Position numbers and translations under genes: made by a program
Notes under the pieces: model-generated
Seen by the model: the letters and a program-made list of their open reading frames with translations, nothing else
Told to the model about the DNA's origin: nothing
Databases searched by the model: none
NCBI RefSeq assembly: GCF_003337735.1
Contig: NZ_QPJY01000017.1
Coordinates: 1 to 61,196 of the forward strand
Reading direction: 5' to 3'
DNA length: 61,196 bases
Source: Thioalbus denitrificans
GTDB lineage: Bacteria; Pseudomonadota; Gammaproteobacteria; DSM-26407
In this document: in pieces, positions 11,783-19,878 of the stretch
Layout of the letters: every line of letters begins with the position of its first letter
How positions within the stretch are numbered: position 1 is the stretch's first letter

Positions 11783-14479
11783 TCAGACCGCGCCTGGCTC
11801 GAGATTCAGCGTCACCCGGATCATGCCGGGTTCGTCCGCCACGGCGGCTTCCCTGAACCCGAGGATGCCGCACAGCTTGCGCATCTGCCGGTTCTCCTGC
11901 AGCACGTCGCCGAAGATCTCCCGGATGCCGCGCTGGCGCGCGTAGTCGATGATGCGCTTCATCAGGAAGATGCCCAGGCCCATGGCGGTCATGTCGTGGC
12001 GGACGATGATGGCGTACTCGGCGCGCTCGTTCTCCGTGTCGGCGATGATGTTCGCCACGCCGTAGATCTCGGTCTTCCCGGGAATGCCGCTCTCGGTGAG
12101 GATGAGCCCCATCTCGCGGTCGTAGTCGATCTGGGTGAAGCGGACCGCCGCCACGTGGGAGAGAGTCTTCATGGAAATGAAGAAGCGCAGGCGGACCTCC
12201 TCCGGGGTGAGCTTGCTGAAGGTGGCCTGCAGCGAGGGTTCGTCCTCCGGGCGGATGGGGCGCAGCAGGAGCGTGCGCCCGTCGCCGAGGGGAATCTCCT
12301 CCTCCAGCTCCTTGGGGTAGGGGCGAATCGCGAGGCGCTGGCCTGCCGGCCCCGTGGCCTCGCCCACCCGCATGCGCGCATCCAGCGCGATTACCCCGTA
12401 TTGGTCGGCCAGCAGGGGATTGATGTCCAGTTCCATGAGCTCGGGGATGTCGATGACCAGCTGCGCCACCTTGATGAGGGTGAGCGCGATGGCCTCGAGG
12501 TTGGCGGGGGGCAGATCCCGGTAGCCCTGCAGCAGGCTGTGGATGCGGGTGCGCGACATGACCTCGTGGGCCAGCCGCATGTTGAGCGGCGGCAGGGCCA
12601 GCGCCTGGTCCTTCAGCACTTCAACGGCGGTGCCGCCCTGCCCGAAGAGGATGGTGGGGCCGAACTGGGGATCCTCCGTCACCCCGATGATGAGCTCGAA
12701 GGCCTGCGGCCGGCGCACCATGGGCTGGACGCTGAAACCGGTCAGCCGCGCTTCGGGGCGGGCCCACCGGACCCGCTCCTGCATGGTGACGGCCATCTCC
12801 TGCACGGCGGCGGGGCCGTCGAGATCCCGGGCGACCCCGCCCACGTCGGACTTGTGGCTGATGTCCGGGGAGACGATCTTGAGCACCACGGTCCCGCCGA
12901 TCCGCGCCGCGACCGAGGCGGCCTCCCCGGGTGTGCGCGCCCACTCGGTGGAAACGATCGGGACACCGTAGGCGGCGAGCACCTCCTTGGCCTCGGGCTC
13001 CGTGAGCCAGTCGCGGCTCTCCCCCAGTGCCTGCCGGATGACCCGCTGCGCCCGCGCCGTGTCGGTGGTGAACTCCTCCGGCACCGACGGCGGGGTCTCC
13101 ATCAGCGTCTCCTGGTTGCGGCGGTAGTTCACCAGGTGCATGAAGGCGCGCACCGCCTGTTCGGGGGTGTCGTAGCTCGGGATCCGGTGGCGGGCGAACA
13201 GGTGGCGCACCTCCGCCGCGGAGCCGTCGCCGACCCAGCTGGTCAGCAGCGGCAGCTTCGGCTTCGCCGTGGCGGTGCGGATCACCGCCTGGGCGGCGTC
13301 GGTGCTGGAGGCCACCGCCGTGGGGCAGTTGAGGACGAGGATGGCATCGATGTCCCGGTCGTTCGCCAGCACCTCCAGGGCGTCGGCGTAGCGGCTGCCC
13401 GTGGCGTCACCGACGATGTCCACGGGATTACCGTGGGACCAGGTGGGCGGCAGTACCCGGTCGAGGTTCGCCAGGGTCTCCGGGGCGAGCTCCGCCAGGC
13501 GCGCGCCCTCGTCGATGACCGCGTCCGCGGCGAGCACGCCGACCCCGCCGCCGTTGGTGAGGATCGCCAGCCGCTCCCCCCTCGGCCTGCAGCCCATGGC
13601 CAGGGTCTCGGCCGCGTCGAACAGCTCCTCCAGGGTATAGACCCGCAGCATGCCCGCGCGCCGGAAGGCCGCGTCATAGACCGCGTCCGAGCCGGCCAGC
13701 GCCCCGGTGTGGGAGGCGGCCGCCCGGGCTCCCTCGGCGTGGCGGCCCGCCTTGACAATGATGACCGGCTTCATCCGCGCCGCGGCGCGGGCGGCCGACA
13801 TGAACTTGCGCGCGTTGGTGATCGCCTCGACGTAGAGGAGGATGGCCCGGGTCTCCCGCTCGTTGGCGAGATAGTCCAGCAGGTCGGCGAAATCCACGTC
13901 GGCCATGTCGCCGAGGGAGACCAGGTGCGAGAAGCCGATGCCGCGGCTCTGCGCCCAGTCCAGGATGGAGGTGACGATGGCCCCGGACTGGGTGACGAAG
14001 GCGAGCTGGCCCGCCAGTGGGTTGAGGTGGGCGAAGCTGGCGTTGAGCCCGATGCCGGGAATCAGGACGCCCAGGCAGTTCGGCCCGACGATGCGCAGGG
14101 TGTGGGGCCGGGCCGCGTCCAGCATGGCCTGCTGCAGCTCCCGGCCGTGGGTTTGGGCGGTTTCGCCGAAGCCGGCGGTAATCACCACCGCGGCCTTGGT
14201 CCCCCGCGCGCCGAGCTCGGCGATGATGCCGGGGACGGCATCGGGCGGGGTGGCGATGACGGCGAGATCGGGCGTGACGGGGAGGTTGGCCACGTCCGGG
14301 TAGGTCCACACGCCGCGGACGAAGCGGTGGCTGGGGTTGACGGGCATGATGGGCCCGTCGAAGCCGCCGAGGTAGAGGTTGTTGGCCAGCACCGCGCCGA
14401 TGGACGACGGCCTGTCGCTCGCGCCGATCAGTGCAACGGATTTCGGCCGGAACACGAACTCGAGGTTTTTGATGGTCAT
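11783..14479 (-). CDS. PatZ-like acyl-CoA synthetase (NDP-forming)/GNAT acetyltransferase
   Basis: An 898-aa fusion with the architecture of PatZ/Pat protein lysine acetyltransferases: CoA-binding domain (LIGASDRPSSIG, residues 18-29), succinyl-CoA-ligase-like domain (GPNCLG at 132-137), ATP-grasp domain and a C-terminal GNAT (RHDMTAMGLG). Family members acetylate the catalytic lysine of acetyl-CoA synthetase and shut it off. Here H257 in SHTGALAG sits where ADP-forming acetyl-CoA synthetases have the phospho-histidine, so synthetase activity may be retained. It is divergent from an acetyl-CoA-synthetase-like gene 101 bp away, a likely substrate. Confidence 0.88.
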   Translation of the reverse strand: MTIKNLEFVFRPKSVALIGASDRPSSIGAVLANNLYLGGFDGPIMPVNPSHRFVRGVWTYPDVANLPVTPDLAVIATPPDAVPGIIAELGARGTKAAVVITAGFGETAQTHGRELQQAMLDAARPHTLRIVGPNCLGVLIPGIGLNASFAHLNPLAGQLAFVTQSGAIVTSILDWAQSRGIGFSHLVSLGDMADVDFADLLDYLANERETRAILLYVEAITNARKFMSAARAAARMKPVIIVKAGRHAEGARAAASHTGALAGSDAVYDAAFRRAGMLRVYTLEELFDAAETLAMGCRPRGERLAILTNGGGVGVLAADAVIDEGARLAELAPETLANLDRVLPPTWSHGNPVDIVGDATGSRYADALEVLANDRDIDAILVLNCPTAVASSTDAAQAVIRTATAKPKLPLLTSWVGDGSAAEVRHLFARHRIPSYDTPEQAVRAFMHLVNYRRNQETLMETPPSVPEEFTTDTARAQRVIRQALGESRDWLTEPEAKEVLAAYGVPIVSTEWARTPGEAASVAARIGGTVVLKIVSPDISHKSDVGGVARDLDGPAAVQEMAVTMQERVRWARPEARLTGFSVQPMVRRPQAFELIIGVTEDPQFGPTILFGQGGTAVEVLKDQALALPPLNMRLAHEVMSRTRIHSLLQGYRDLPPANLEAIALTLIKVAQLVIDIPELMELDINPLLADQYGVIALDARMRVGEATGPAGQRLAIRPYPKELEEEIPLGDGRTLLLRPIRPEDEPSLQATFSKLTPEEVRLRFFISMKTLSHVAAVRFTQIDYDREMGLILTESGIPGKTEIYGVANIIADTENERAEYAIIVRHDMTAMGLGIFLMKRIIDYARQRGIREIFGDVLQENRQMRKLCGILGFREAAVADEPGMIRVTLNLEPGAV

Positions 14480-14580
14480 GTCACGCCTTGCAGGTCATCA
14501 GCCGGACCGCGCATCGACCGGGCTGCGGGTGTCGATCCAAGTCTGGGACACTACACTGGAGTTAACAACCCAGGCACCAG

Positions 14581-16344
14581 GTGCAGATGCCGATGAACGA
14601 AGGACCACCCACGGGCCGGAACGCGCCACCCAACCTGGCGGACTACGAGGCCGAGTGCGCCGCCTTCTCGTGGGAGGCCGCCCGCGCCGGGCTGGAGGGA
14701 CTGCCCGGCGGGGCCGGCCTGAATATCGCCCACGAGGCGGTCGACCGCCATGCCGCCGGTCCGCGCCGGGAGCGGATCGCCCTGCGCGCGCTGCGCCGCG
14801 ACGGGTCCGTGCAGGAGATCACCTATGGGGCGCTGCGCGAGCTCACCGGCCGCTTCGCCAACCTGCTGCAGGGCCTGGGAGTGGGGCCGGGGGAGACCGT
14901 CTTCACCCTGCTCGGCCGGGTGCCCGAGCTCCATGTTACCGCCGTGGGCGCCTGGAAGCACCGCAGCGTCTTCTGCCCGCTGTTCTCGGCGTTCGGCCCC
15001 GAGCCCGTCCGCACGCGCCTGGAGATCGGCCGGGCCCGGGTGCTGGTCACCACGGCGGCGCTCTACAGGCGCAAGGTGGAGCCGCTGCGCGCGGCGCTCC
15101 CGCACCTGGCGCACGTGCTGCTGGTCGGCCTGGAGGGCGCGGCGGCCCCCGCCGGCACGCACGACTTCGACCGCCTGCTCCGGGCGGCGGATGCCCGCTT
15201 CGACATTCCCCCCACCGACCCGCAGGCGCCGGCCCTGCTTCACTTCACCAGCGGCACCACCGGCCGCCCGAAGGGGGCCCTCCACGTGCACGAGGCGGTG
15301 GTAGCCCACCACGCCACCGGGCGGCTGGCCCTCGATCTCCACCCGGAGGACATCTACTGGTGCACGGCGGATCCCGGCTGGGTGACGGGCATCTCCTACG
15401 GTGTCATCGCGCCGCTGACCGTCGGCGCGACCCTCGTCGTGGACGAGGAGGAGTTCGACGTGGAGCGCTGGTACCGGGTGCTCCAGGAGCAGGGGGTGAA
15501 CGTCTGGTACACCGCCCCCACGGCGGTGCGGATGATGATGAAGTACGGCGCGGAGGTGGCGCGTGGCTACGACTTCTCGGCCCTGCGCTTCCTGGCCAGC
15601 GTGGGCGAGCCCCTCAACCCGGGGGCGGTTGAGTGGGGGCGGGAGGCCTTCGGCCTGCCGTTCCACGACAATTGGTGGCAGACCGAGACGGGGGCTATCA
15701 TGATCGCCAACTTCCGCGCCATGGCGATCCGGCCGGGCTCCATGGGCCGGCCGGTGCCCGGCATCGAGGCGGCCATCGTGCGCCGCACCGGTGCGGCCGG
15801 CGTGGAGGTGGTGGAAGAGGCTGGCGTGACCGGCGAGCTGGCGCTGCGCAGCGGCTGGCCCTCCATGTTCCGCGGCTATCTCGGTGACGAGGCGCGCTAT
15901 CGCAAGTGCTTCGCCGGCGGCTGGTACCTCAGCGGCGACCTGGCCCGGCGTGACGCCGACGGCTACTTCTGGTTCGTCGGCCGGGCGGACGACCTCATCA
16001 AGTCCGCCGGCCACCTCATCGGGCCGTTCGAGGTGGAGAGCGTGCTGATGGAACACCCGGCGGTGGCCGAGGCCGGCGTCATCGGCAAGCCCGACCCGAT
16101 GGCCGGCGAGATCGTCAAGGCGTTCGTGGTGCTGAAGCCCGGCCTGGTCATGGACCGGGATCTGCAGCGCCAGCTCCTGGCCCACGCCCGCCGGCGCCTC
16201 GGCGCGGCGGTGGCGCCGAAGGAGATCGAGGCCCGGCCCGAACTCCCCAAGACACGCTCCGGCAAGATCATGCGGCGGCTGCTGAAGGCGCAGGAGACGG
16301 GACAGCCGGCGGGCGACCTCTCGACACTGTCGGGCGATGCATAG
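14581..16344 (+). CDS. AMP-forming acyl-CoA synthetase (acetate-CoA ligase-like)
   Basis: A 587-aa ANL-superfamily adenylating enzyme. The ATP-binding motif [15 protein letters not shown] is near residues 221-235, WWQTETG (typical of acetate-activating members) near residue 362, and the C-terminal catalytic lysine motif [11 protein letters not shown] near residue 559. It most resembles the Bacillus AcsA type and probably makes acetyl-CoA or a short acyl-CoA. The start is uncertain: GTG 14581, ATG 14587 and ATG 14593 are all in frame. It is followed after 18 bp by an acyl carrier protein gene, so loading of acyl groups onto the carrier is an alternative role. The SGK lysine is the site PatZ-type enzymes acetylate. 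Confidence 0.85.
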   Translation: MQMPMNEGPPTGRNAPPNLADYEAECAAFSWEAARAGLEGLPGGAGLNIAHEAVDRHAAGPRRERIALRALRRDGSVQEITYGALRELTGRFANLLQGLGVGPGETVFTLLGRVPELHVTAVGAWKHRSVFCPLFSAFGPEPVRTRLEIGRARVLVTTAALYRRKVEPLRAALPHLAHVLLVGLEGAAAPAGTHDFDRLLRAADARFDIPPTDPQAPALLHFTSGTTGRPKGALHVHEAVVAHHATGRLALDLHPEDIYWCTADPGWVTGISYGVIAPLTVGATLVVDEEEFDVERWYRVLQEQGVNVWYTAPTAVRMMMKYGAEVARGYDFSALRFLASVGEPLNPGAVEWGREAFGLPFHDNWWQTETGAIMIANFRAMAIRPGSMGRPVPGIEAAIVRRTGAAGVEVVEEAGVTGELALRSGWPSMFRGYLGDEARYRKCFAGGWYLSGDLARRDADGYFWFVGRADDLIKSAGHLIGPFEVESVLMEHPAVAEAGVIGKPDPMAGEIVKAFVVLKPGLVMDRDLQRQLLAHARRRLGAAVAPKEIEARPELPKTRSGKIMRRLLKAQETGQPAGDLSTLSGDA

Positions 16345-16362
16345 GCGAGGCGATAGAGAATC

Positions 16363-16611
16363 ATGAACAGAGAGGCACTCCGGGCGGAGACGCTCGACAT
16401 CCTGCAGGAAATCGTTCCCGACCTCGAACCGGAACGGCTCGACAGCAAGGCCAGCTTCCGGGACCAGTTCGAAATCGACTCCATCGACTACCTCAACTTC
16501 GTCCTCACCCTGGAAAAGAAGCTCGGCATCACCATCCCCGAGGTGGACTACCCCCGGCTCTCCAGCCTCGACGGCTGCCTCGCCTACCTGGAGGCGAAGA
16601 CCGGCGGCTGA
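16363..16611 (+). CDS. acyl carrier protein (phosphopantetheine-binding)
   Basis: An 82-aa acidic carrier protein. DQFEIDSIDYLNF (residues about 32-44) holds the DSI motif whose serine takes the 4'-phosphopantetheine arm. It is not the housekeeping fatty-acid ACP by context, since no fab genes are near. It lies 18 bp after an AMP-forming ligase, an arrangement suggesting a dedicated ligase-carrier pair. The acyl group and the downstream enzyme are not visible here. Confidence 0.88.
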   Translation: MNREALRAETLDILQEIVPDLEPERLDSKASFRDQFEIDSIDYLNFVLTLEKKLGITIPEVDYPRLSSLDGCLAYLEAKTGG

Positions 16612-16622
16612 GGGACGCCCGG

Positions 16623-16997
16623 AATCGCCGCGAGGGCGCGCCTCCCACAAGGCATCCCGGCCCCTGCGGCTCGATCAAAGCCAGTGGGAGGCCCGCCCCC
16701 GGGGCGATAGGGGCGGGGCCGGAGCCCGGTGGATGACTTGTCCCCGGAGCACCGGAAGCCAACGGGACAGGAAATCATGTCACCCCTGTAAATCCTGTCC
16801 ATTCAAAACCAATCGCCGCGAGGGCGCGCCTCCCACAAGGCATCCCGGCCCCTGCGGCTCGATCAAAGCCAGTGGGAGGCCCGCCCCCGGGGCGATAGGG
16901 CGGGGCCGGAGCCCGGTGGATGAATGGTCTCCGGAGCACCGGAAGCCAACGGGACAGGAAATCATGTCAATCCTGTAAATCCTGTCTATTCGAATAT
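16623..16997. repeat. 188-bp direct tandem repeat, two copies
   Basis: The 390-bp gap between the ACP gene and recQ contains no gene but two nearly identical head-to-tail copies, beginning at 16623 and 16811. Each opens with AATCGCCGCGAGGGCG, carries an internal imperfect inverted repeat around CCTCCCAC/GTGGGAGG, and ends with the ATCCTGTAAATCCTGTC motif found elsewhere in the window. Differences are limited to a few substitutions and an indel. Confidence 0.93.
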
Positions 16998-17000
16998 CCA

Positions 17001-18917
17001 TCATTCCAGCCGTGCCTCCGCCCACGCCAGCACCTCACTGAAGGGCATCCGCTCCAGCCGCCCGAACAGCCGGTGGCTGCCGAGCCTGGCGCGGCTCAGC
17101 TTCGGGGTGGTGACGCCGCAGAGAAAACGGGCCAGCGCCCGTGGAGTGCCGAGCAGCGCCTCGCTCTCCAGCAGGGGTTCGAGCTCCGTTCCCAGCCCCG
17201 GCGGAATGGGCGGGTTCCGCCGCTCGACGGTCACGGCACCCTCGCCGCGGCAGCCGCTGCAGTGGCCGCAGGGCTCCACCAGGGTCTCGCCGAAGTGGGC
17301 GGCCAGCGCGGCGCTGCGGCAGCCCTCACCGGCGGCGAGCGCGAGCACCTGCCCCAGGCGATCGATCTCTGCGGCCTCCCGCCGCAGCATCCGCTGGTGG
17401 AGTTGATCGGCCAGGGAGTCGGTGTCCTCCGGGGCGCGCAGGCGCCGGTAGCGGTTGCGCACCCCGGCCGCCTTCACCTCCAGCATCCGCTGCTCCCCGA
17501 GCCAGTCCAGCGCGCGGATCACCCGCTCCCGGTCGCAGCCGAGGGCCGCGGCCGCCGCGGCCGGGTCGAGGCTGAACCAGGTGCGGCCCTTGCGCGCCTG
17601 GCGGAAGAGCCCCTCGAGGAAGATGCGCCGCTCGCCCTCGAAGCGATCCAGGATCTCCCCCGAGCCGAACAGCGGCTGGAAACGGTAGTCGGCATAGAAA
17701 GGCGTGCCGGCCTCCAGCCAGCCCTCCAGCTCCAGGTAGGTGAGCAGGGTGCGCAGGACCAGGGGGCGGATATCGTGGCGGGCCGAGAACTCGTAGAGGG
17801 ACAGGTCGAACGCCTCCCCCGCGGCGAAGAGCGCACCCAGCAGGCCGCGCACCGCGCCGACGTCGGGCGTATCGCCGTAGACGAAGTTCTCCAGCACGTT
17901 GAGATCGTCGGCGCAGAGCAGCAGGTGGCAGATGGCGGGCTCTCCGTCCCGTCCCGCCCGGCCGATCTCCTGGGCGTAGTTCTCCAGGCTCTTGGGCGGG
18001 TTGTAGTGGTAGACGTAGCGGATGTCCGCCTTGTCCACCCCCATGCCGAAGGCGATGGTGGCCACCACGATCCCGTCTCCCGAGGCCATGAACCACTCCT
18101 GCACCCGGGTCCGCTCCTCCTCCTTCAGGCCGGCATGGTAGGCCCGCGCCGGCAGGCCGGCCCCGGCGAGCCGGCCGGCCAGCGTCTCGGCGGTGCGCTG
18201 CAGGGTGACGTAGACGATGGTGGGGCCGCGCGGACGCTCCCGGAGCAGGCCCAGCAGCTTCCCGTCGCGCCGGTCGGCTGCCACCGGGGTCGTCAGCAGG
18301 TGGAGATTGGGCCGGTAGAAGCCGGTGCGCACGGCGCACCCGGGCGCGATCCGGAACGCCGCGCAGATATCCTCCAGCACCCTGGGCGTGGCCGTGGCGG
18401 TCAGGGCCAGGATGCGCTCGGCGCCGAACTCGCGGGCGAACTCCGCCAGCTTGAGGTAGTCGGGCCGGAAGTTGTGGCCCCACTCGGAGATGCAGTGGGC
18501 CTCGTCCACGGCGAACAGCGACACCCGCACCCGGGCGATGGCCGCGCGGAAGCGCTCGTTGTTGAAGCGCTCGGGGGCCACGTAGAGCAGCCGCAGGCTG
18601 CCGTCGCGGACCCGCTCCATCACCTCCCGGTGGCCCTCGGCGCCGAGGGTCGAGTCGAGGCGCCGGGCGGCGATGCCGCGGGCGGCCAGGGCGTCGATCT
18701 GATCCTTCATCAGGGCGATGAGGGGCGAGACCACCAGGGTCAGGCCCGGCAGCAGCAGGGCGGGCAGCTGGTAGCAGAGGGACTTGCCGCCCCCGGTGGG
18801 AAACACCGCCGCCGCGGAGCGCCCGGCCAGCAGGTGCTCCATCACCGGCGCCTGGCCGGGGCGCAGCTCCGCGTGGCCGAAGTGTTCCCCGAGGGCGGAC
18901 CGAATCCGTTCGGTCAT
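17001..18917 (-). CDS. recQ: ATP-dependent DNA helicase RecQ
   Basis: A 638-aa superfamily 2 3'-5' DNA helicase. It has motif 0 (LRPGQ), Walker A (PTGGGKSLCYQLPALL), the DEAH box with aromatic-rich loop (VDEAHCISEWGHNFRP), motif V (ATIAFGMGVDK) and motif VI (QEIGRAGRDG). The C-terminal region contains a CGHCSGC pair consistent with the RecQ zinc site, but the middle is divergent and a clear HRDC domain is not evident. The gene faces the ACP gene across the tandem repeat. Start ATG at 18917 with AGGAGG upstream. Confidence 0.93.
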   Translation of the reverse strand: MTERIRSALGEHFGHAELRPGQAPVMEHLLAGRSAAAVFPTGGGKSLCYQLPALLLPGLTLVVSPLIALMKDQIDALAARGIAARRLDSTLGAEGHREVMERVRDGSLRLLYVAPERFNNERFRAAIARVRVSLFAVDEAHCISEWGHNFRPDYLKLAEFAREFGAERILALTATATPRVLEDICAAFRIAPGCAVRTGFYRPNLHLLTTPVAADRRDGKLLGLLRERPRGPTIVYVTLQRTAETLAGRLAGAGLPARAYHAGLKEEERTRVQEWFMASGDGIVVATIAFGMGVDKADIRYVYHYNPPKSLENYAQEIGRAGRDGEPAICHLLLCADDLNVLENFVYGDTPDVGAVRGLLGALFAAGEAFDLSLYEFSARHDIRPLVLRTLLTYLELEGWLEAGTPFYADYRFQPLFGSGEILDRFEGERRIFLEGLFRQARKGRTWFSLDPAAAAAALGCDRERVIRALDWLGEQRMLEVKAAGVRNRYRRLRAPEDTDSLADQLHQRMLRREAAEIDRLGQVLALAAGEGCRSAALAAHFGETLVEPCGHCSGCRGEGAVTVERRNPPIPPGLGTELEPLLESEALLGTPRALARFLCGVTTPKLSRARLGSHRLFGRLERMPFSEVLAWAEARLE

Positions 18918-19141
18918 GGGTATCCTCCTGGAAGGTTGGTCGGGTCATCAGGACCGGGTGGCCCGAACCCGGTCGCGGAGTTCCGTCCCCGCGCCGGAAC
19001 CCACCCGGCAACCGGGCCAAGACACCACACAACCGCCCGCGGCGTCAATGGCCCGGGTATGCCGCGCAGGTAAGCCCGTGACCCACCGGGGCGGCGGGAA
19101 AGGGCGGTCGGCCAGCGCCGGTTACGGCGCCGGCCACTCCC

Positions 19142-19170
19142 TTGACAGCCCAGCCCCGAATGAGGAAAAT
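19142..19170 (+). promoter_or_regulatory. promoter of tRNA-Arg
   Basis: Perfect TTGACA (19142-19147), 17-bp spacer, GAAAAT (19165-19170). The predicted start lies about 10 nt before the mature tRNA. The 220 bp between recQ and this promoter show no other feature. Confidence 0.7.
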
Positions 19171-19186
19171 ACCGCACCTCAGCAAG

Positions 19187-19263
19187 GCGCCCGTAGCTCA
19201 GCTGGATAGAGTACCTGGCTACGAACCAGGCGGTCGCACGTTCGAATCGTGCCGGGCGCGCCA
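19187..19263 (+). tRNA. tRNA-Arg(ACG)
   Basis: A 77-nt tRNA: acceptor GCGCCCG (19187-19193) pairs with CGGGCGC (19253-19259), the D arm is AGCTCAGCTGGATAGAGT, the T arm has GTTCGAATC and CCA is encoded. Anticodon loop CTACGAA gives ACG at 19221-19223, whose A34 is normally edited to inosine to read CGN codons. The accessory island starts directly after it. Confidence 0.97.
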
Positions 19264-19270
19264 GAATCCC

Positions 19271-19313
19271 AAAAGGGCCGACTGCCTTCAGCAGTCGGCC
19301 CTTTTCGTTTTTT
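19271..19313 (+). terminator. strong rho-independent terminator after tRNA-Arg
   Basis: A perfect 15-bp stem (19271-19285 with 19291-19305, core GGGCCGACTGC) and 5-nt loop CTTCA is followed by CGTTTTTT. Poly-A on the left arm makes it potentially bidirectional. Confidence 0.92.
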
Positions 19314-19376
19314 ACCTCGCATCAACGCCAACCCCGCGCCTGCTCCAGCCGTAACCTCAAGGTGGCCCCTGAAATA

Positions 19377-19390
19377 TTCCCGAGCGGGAA
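19377..19390. promoter_or_regulatory. palindromic operator 1 of the HipB-like regulator
   Basis: TTCCCGAGCGGGAA has perfect 6-bp arms around two central bases. It lies just upstream of the predicted -35 box of the regulator gene. A second copy lies exactly 50 bp downstream. Binding by the adjacent HTH protein is inferred. Confidence 0.7.
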
Positions 19391-19398
19391 AGAGTCGT

Positions 19399-19427
19399 TT
19401 GTAATGCAGACAGTGGTCCTCTATCTT
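19399..19427 (+). promoter_or_regulatory. promoter of the HipB-like regulator
   Basis: TTGTAA (19399-19404), 17-bp spacer and TATCTT (19422-19427) lie between the two palindromes; operator 2 touches the -10 box. The arrangement predicts autorepression. Confidence 0.5.
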
Positions 19428-19440
19428 TCCCGAACGGGAA
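19427..19440. promoter_or_regulatory. palindromic operator 2 of the HipB-like regulator
   Basis: TTCCCGAACGGGAA, same arms as operator 1 and extended by one T/A pair outside. It overlaps the end of the -10 box and ends 16 bp before the start codon, a typical autorepression position. Confidence 0.7.
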
Positions 19441-19456
19441 ATTCTGGAGTGCCCGC

Positions 19457-19726
19457 ATGAACCGCAAAGCGCCATTGCCGAACTGGACTCTCGTGACCGC
19501 CGAGGACATCGGCCGCTGTGTCCGTGACCAGCGCAAGGCCCAGGGGGCCACCCAGTCCGATCTCGCCGCCCTGTGCGGCGTCGGTATTCGCTTCATTTCC
19601 GAACTGGAGAACGGCAAGCCCACCGCAGAGTTGGGCAAGGTCCTGCAGCTGCTCAAGTGCCTGGGGCTCGAGATCAGTGCGAGGCCCCGGCACTGGGAAT
19701 CTAGATCTATATGGCGGTCTGAATAA
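19457..19726 (+). CDS. HipB-like XRE-family transcriptional regulator
   Basis: An 89-aa protein with an XRE-type helix-turn-helix (QSDLAALCGVGIRFISELENGK, residues about 32-54) followed by the LLKCLGLEISARPR tail typical of HipB/Y4mF-like antitoxin repressors. Such proteins normally precede a HipA kinase toxin, but no hipA follows. Instead the last residues (after about position 77) read into unrelated sequence and the frame stops 149 bp before hsdM. Two palindromes flank its promoter, so it probably represses itself and perhaps the restriction operon. The start has GGAG 10 nt upstream. Confidence 0.82.
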   Translation: MNRKAPLPNWTLVTAEDIGRCVRDQRKAQGATQSDLAALCGVGIRFISELENGKPTAELGKVLQLLKCLGLEISARPRHWESRSIWRSE

Positions 19727-19878
19727 TCAGCTGCAGCATCGTCTGTACTTGGATCGAAAAGCAGGGCATGTCCGCACATCGCTTCGGACGCATCTGGAGG
19801 TTCAGGAAGGACGATGTGGACAATTTGGTGAAGGCTGGCGGCGTGGTGGACAAGACAAGACAGGAACAAGGGGAATGA
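19723..19878 (+). pseudogene. remnant of an excisionase-type HTH gene
   Basis: In this frame the translation WIEKQGMSAHRFGRIWRF (from 19750) followed by RKDDVDNLVKAGG is the C-terminal half of a helix-turn-helix 17/excisionase-family DNA-binding protein. Small genes of this type often precede hsdM. The N-terminal half is missing: the frame is closed by a TGA at 19720 and the only ATG is at 19768. The stop codon overlaps the hsdM start as ATGA, the spacing expected of an original operon. The residual 36-aa frame could still be translated and couple hsdM expression. Confidence 0.65.

Noticed and set aside
11996-14596. Long plus-strand open frame across the PatZ-like gene
   Set aside because: Antisense shadow: composition is Gly/Arg/His-rich and without motifs, while the minus frame carries all expected domains.
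19727-19874. HipA toxin after the HipB-like gene
   Set aside because: Only 148 bp lie before hsdM, encoding an excisionase-type remnant; no HipA motif is present in the island.
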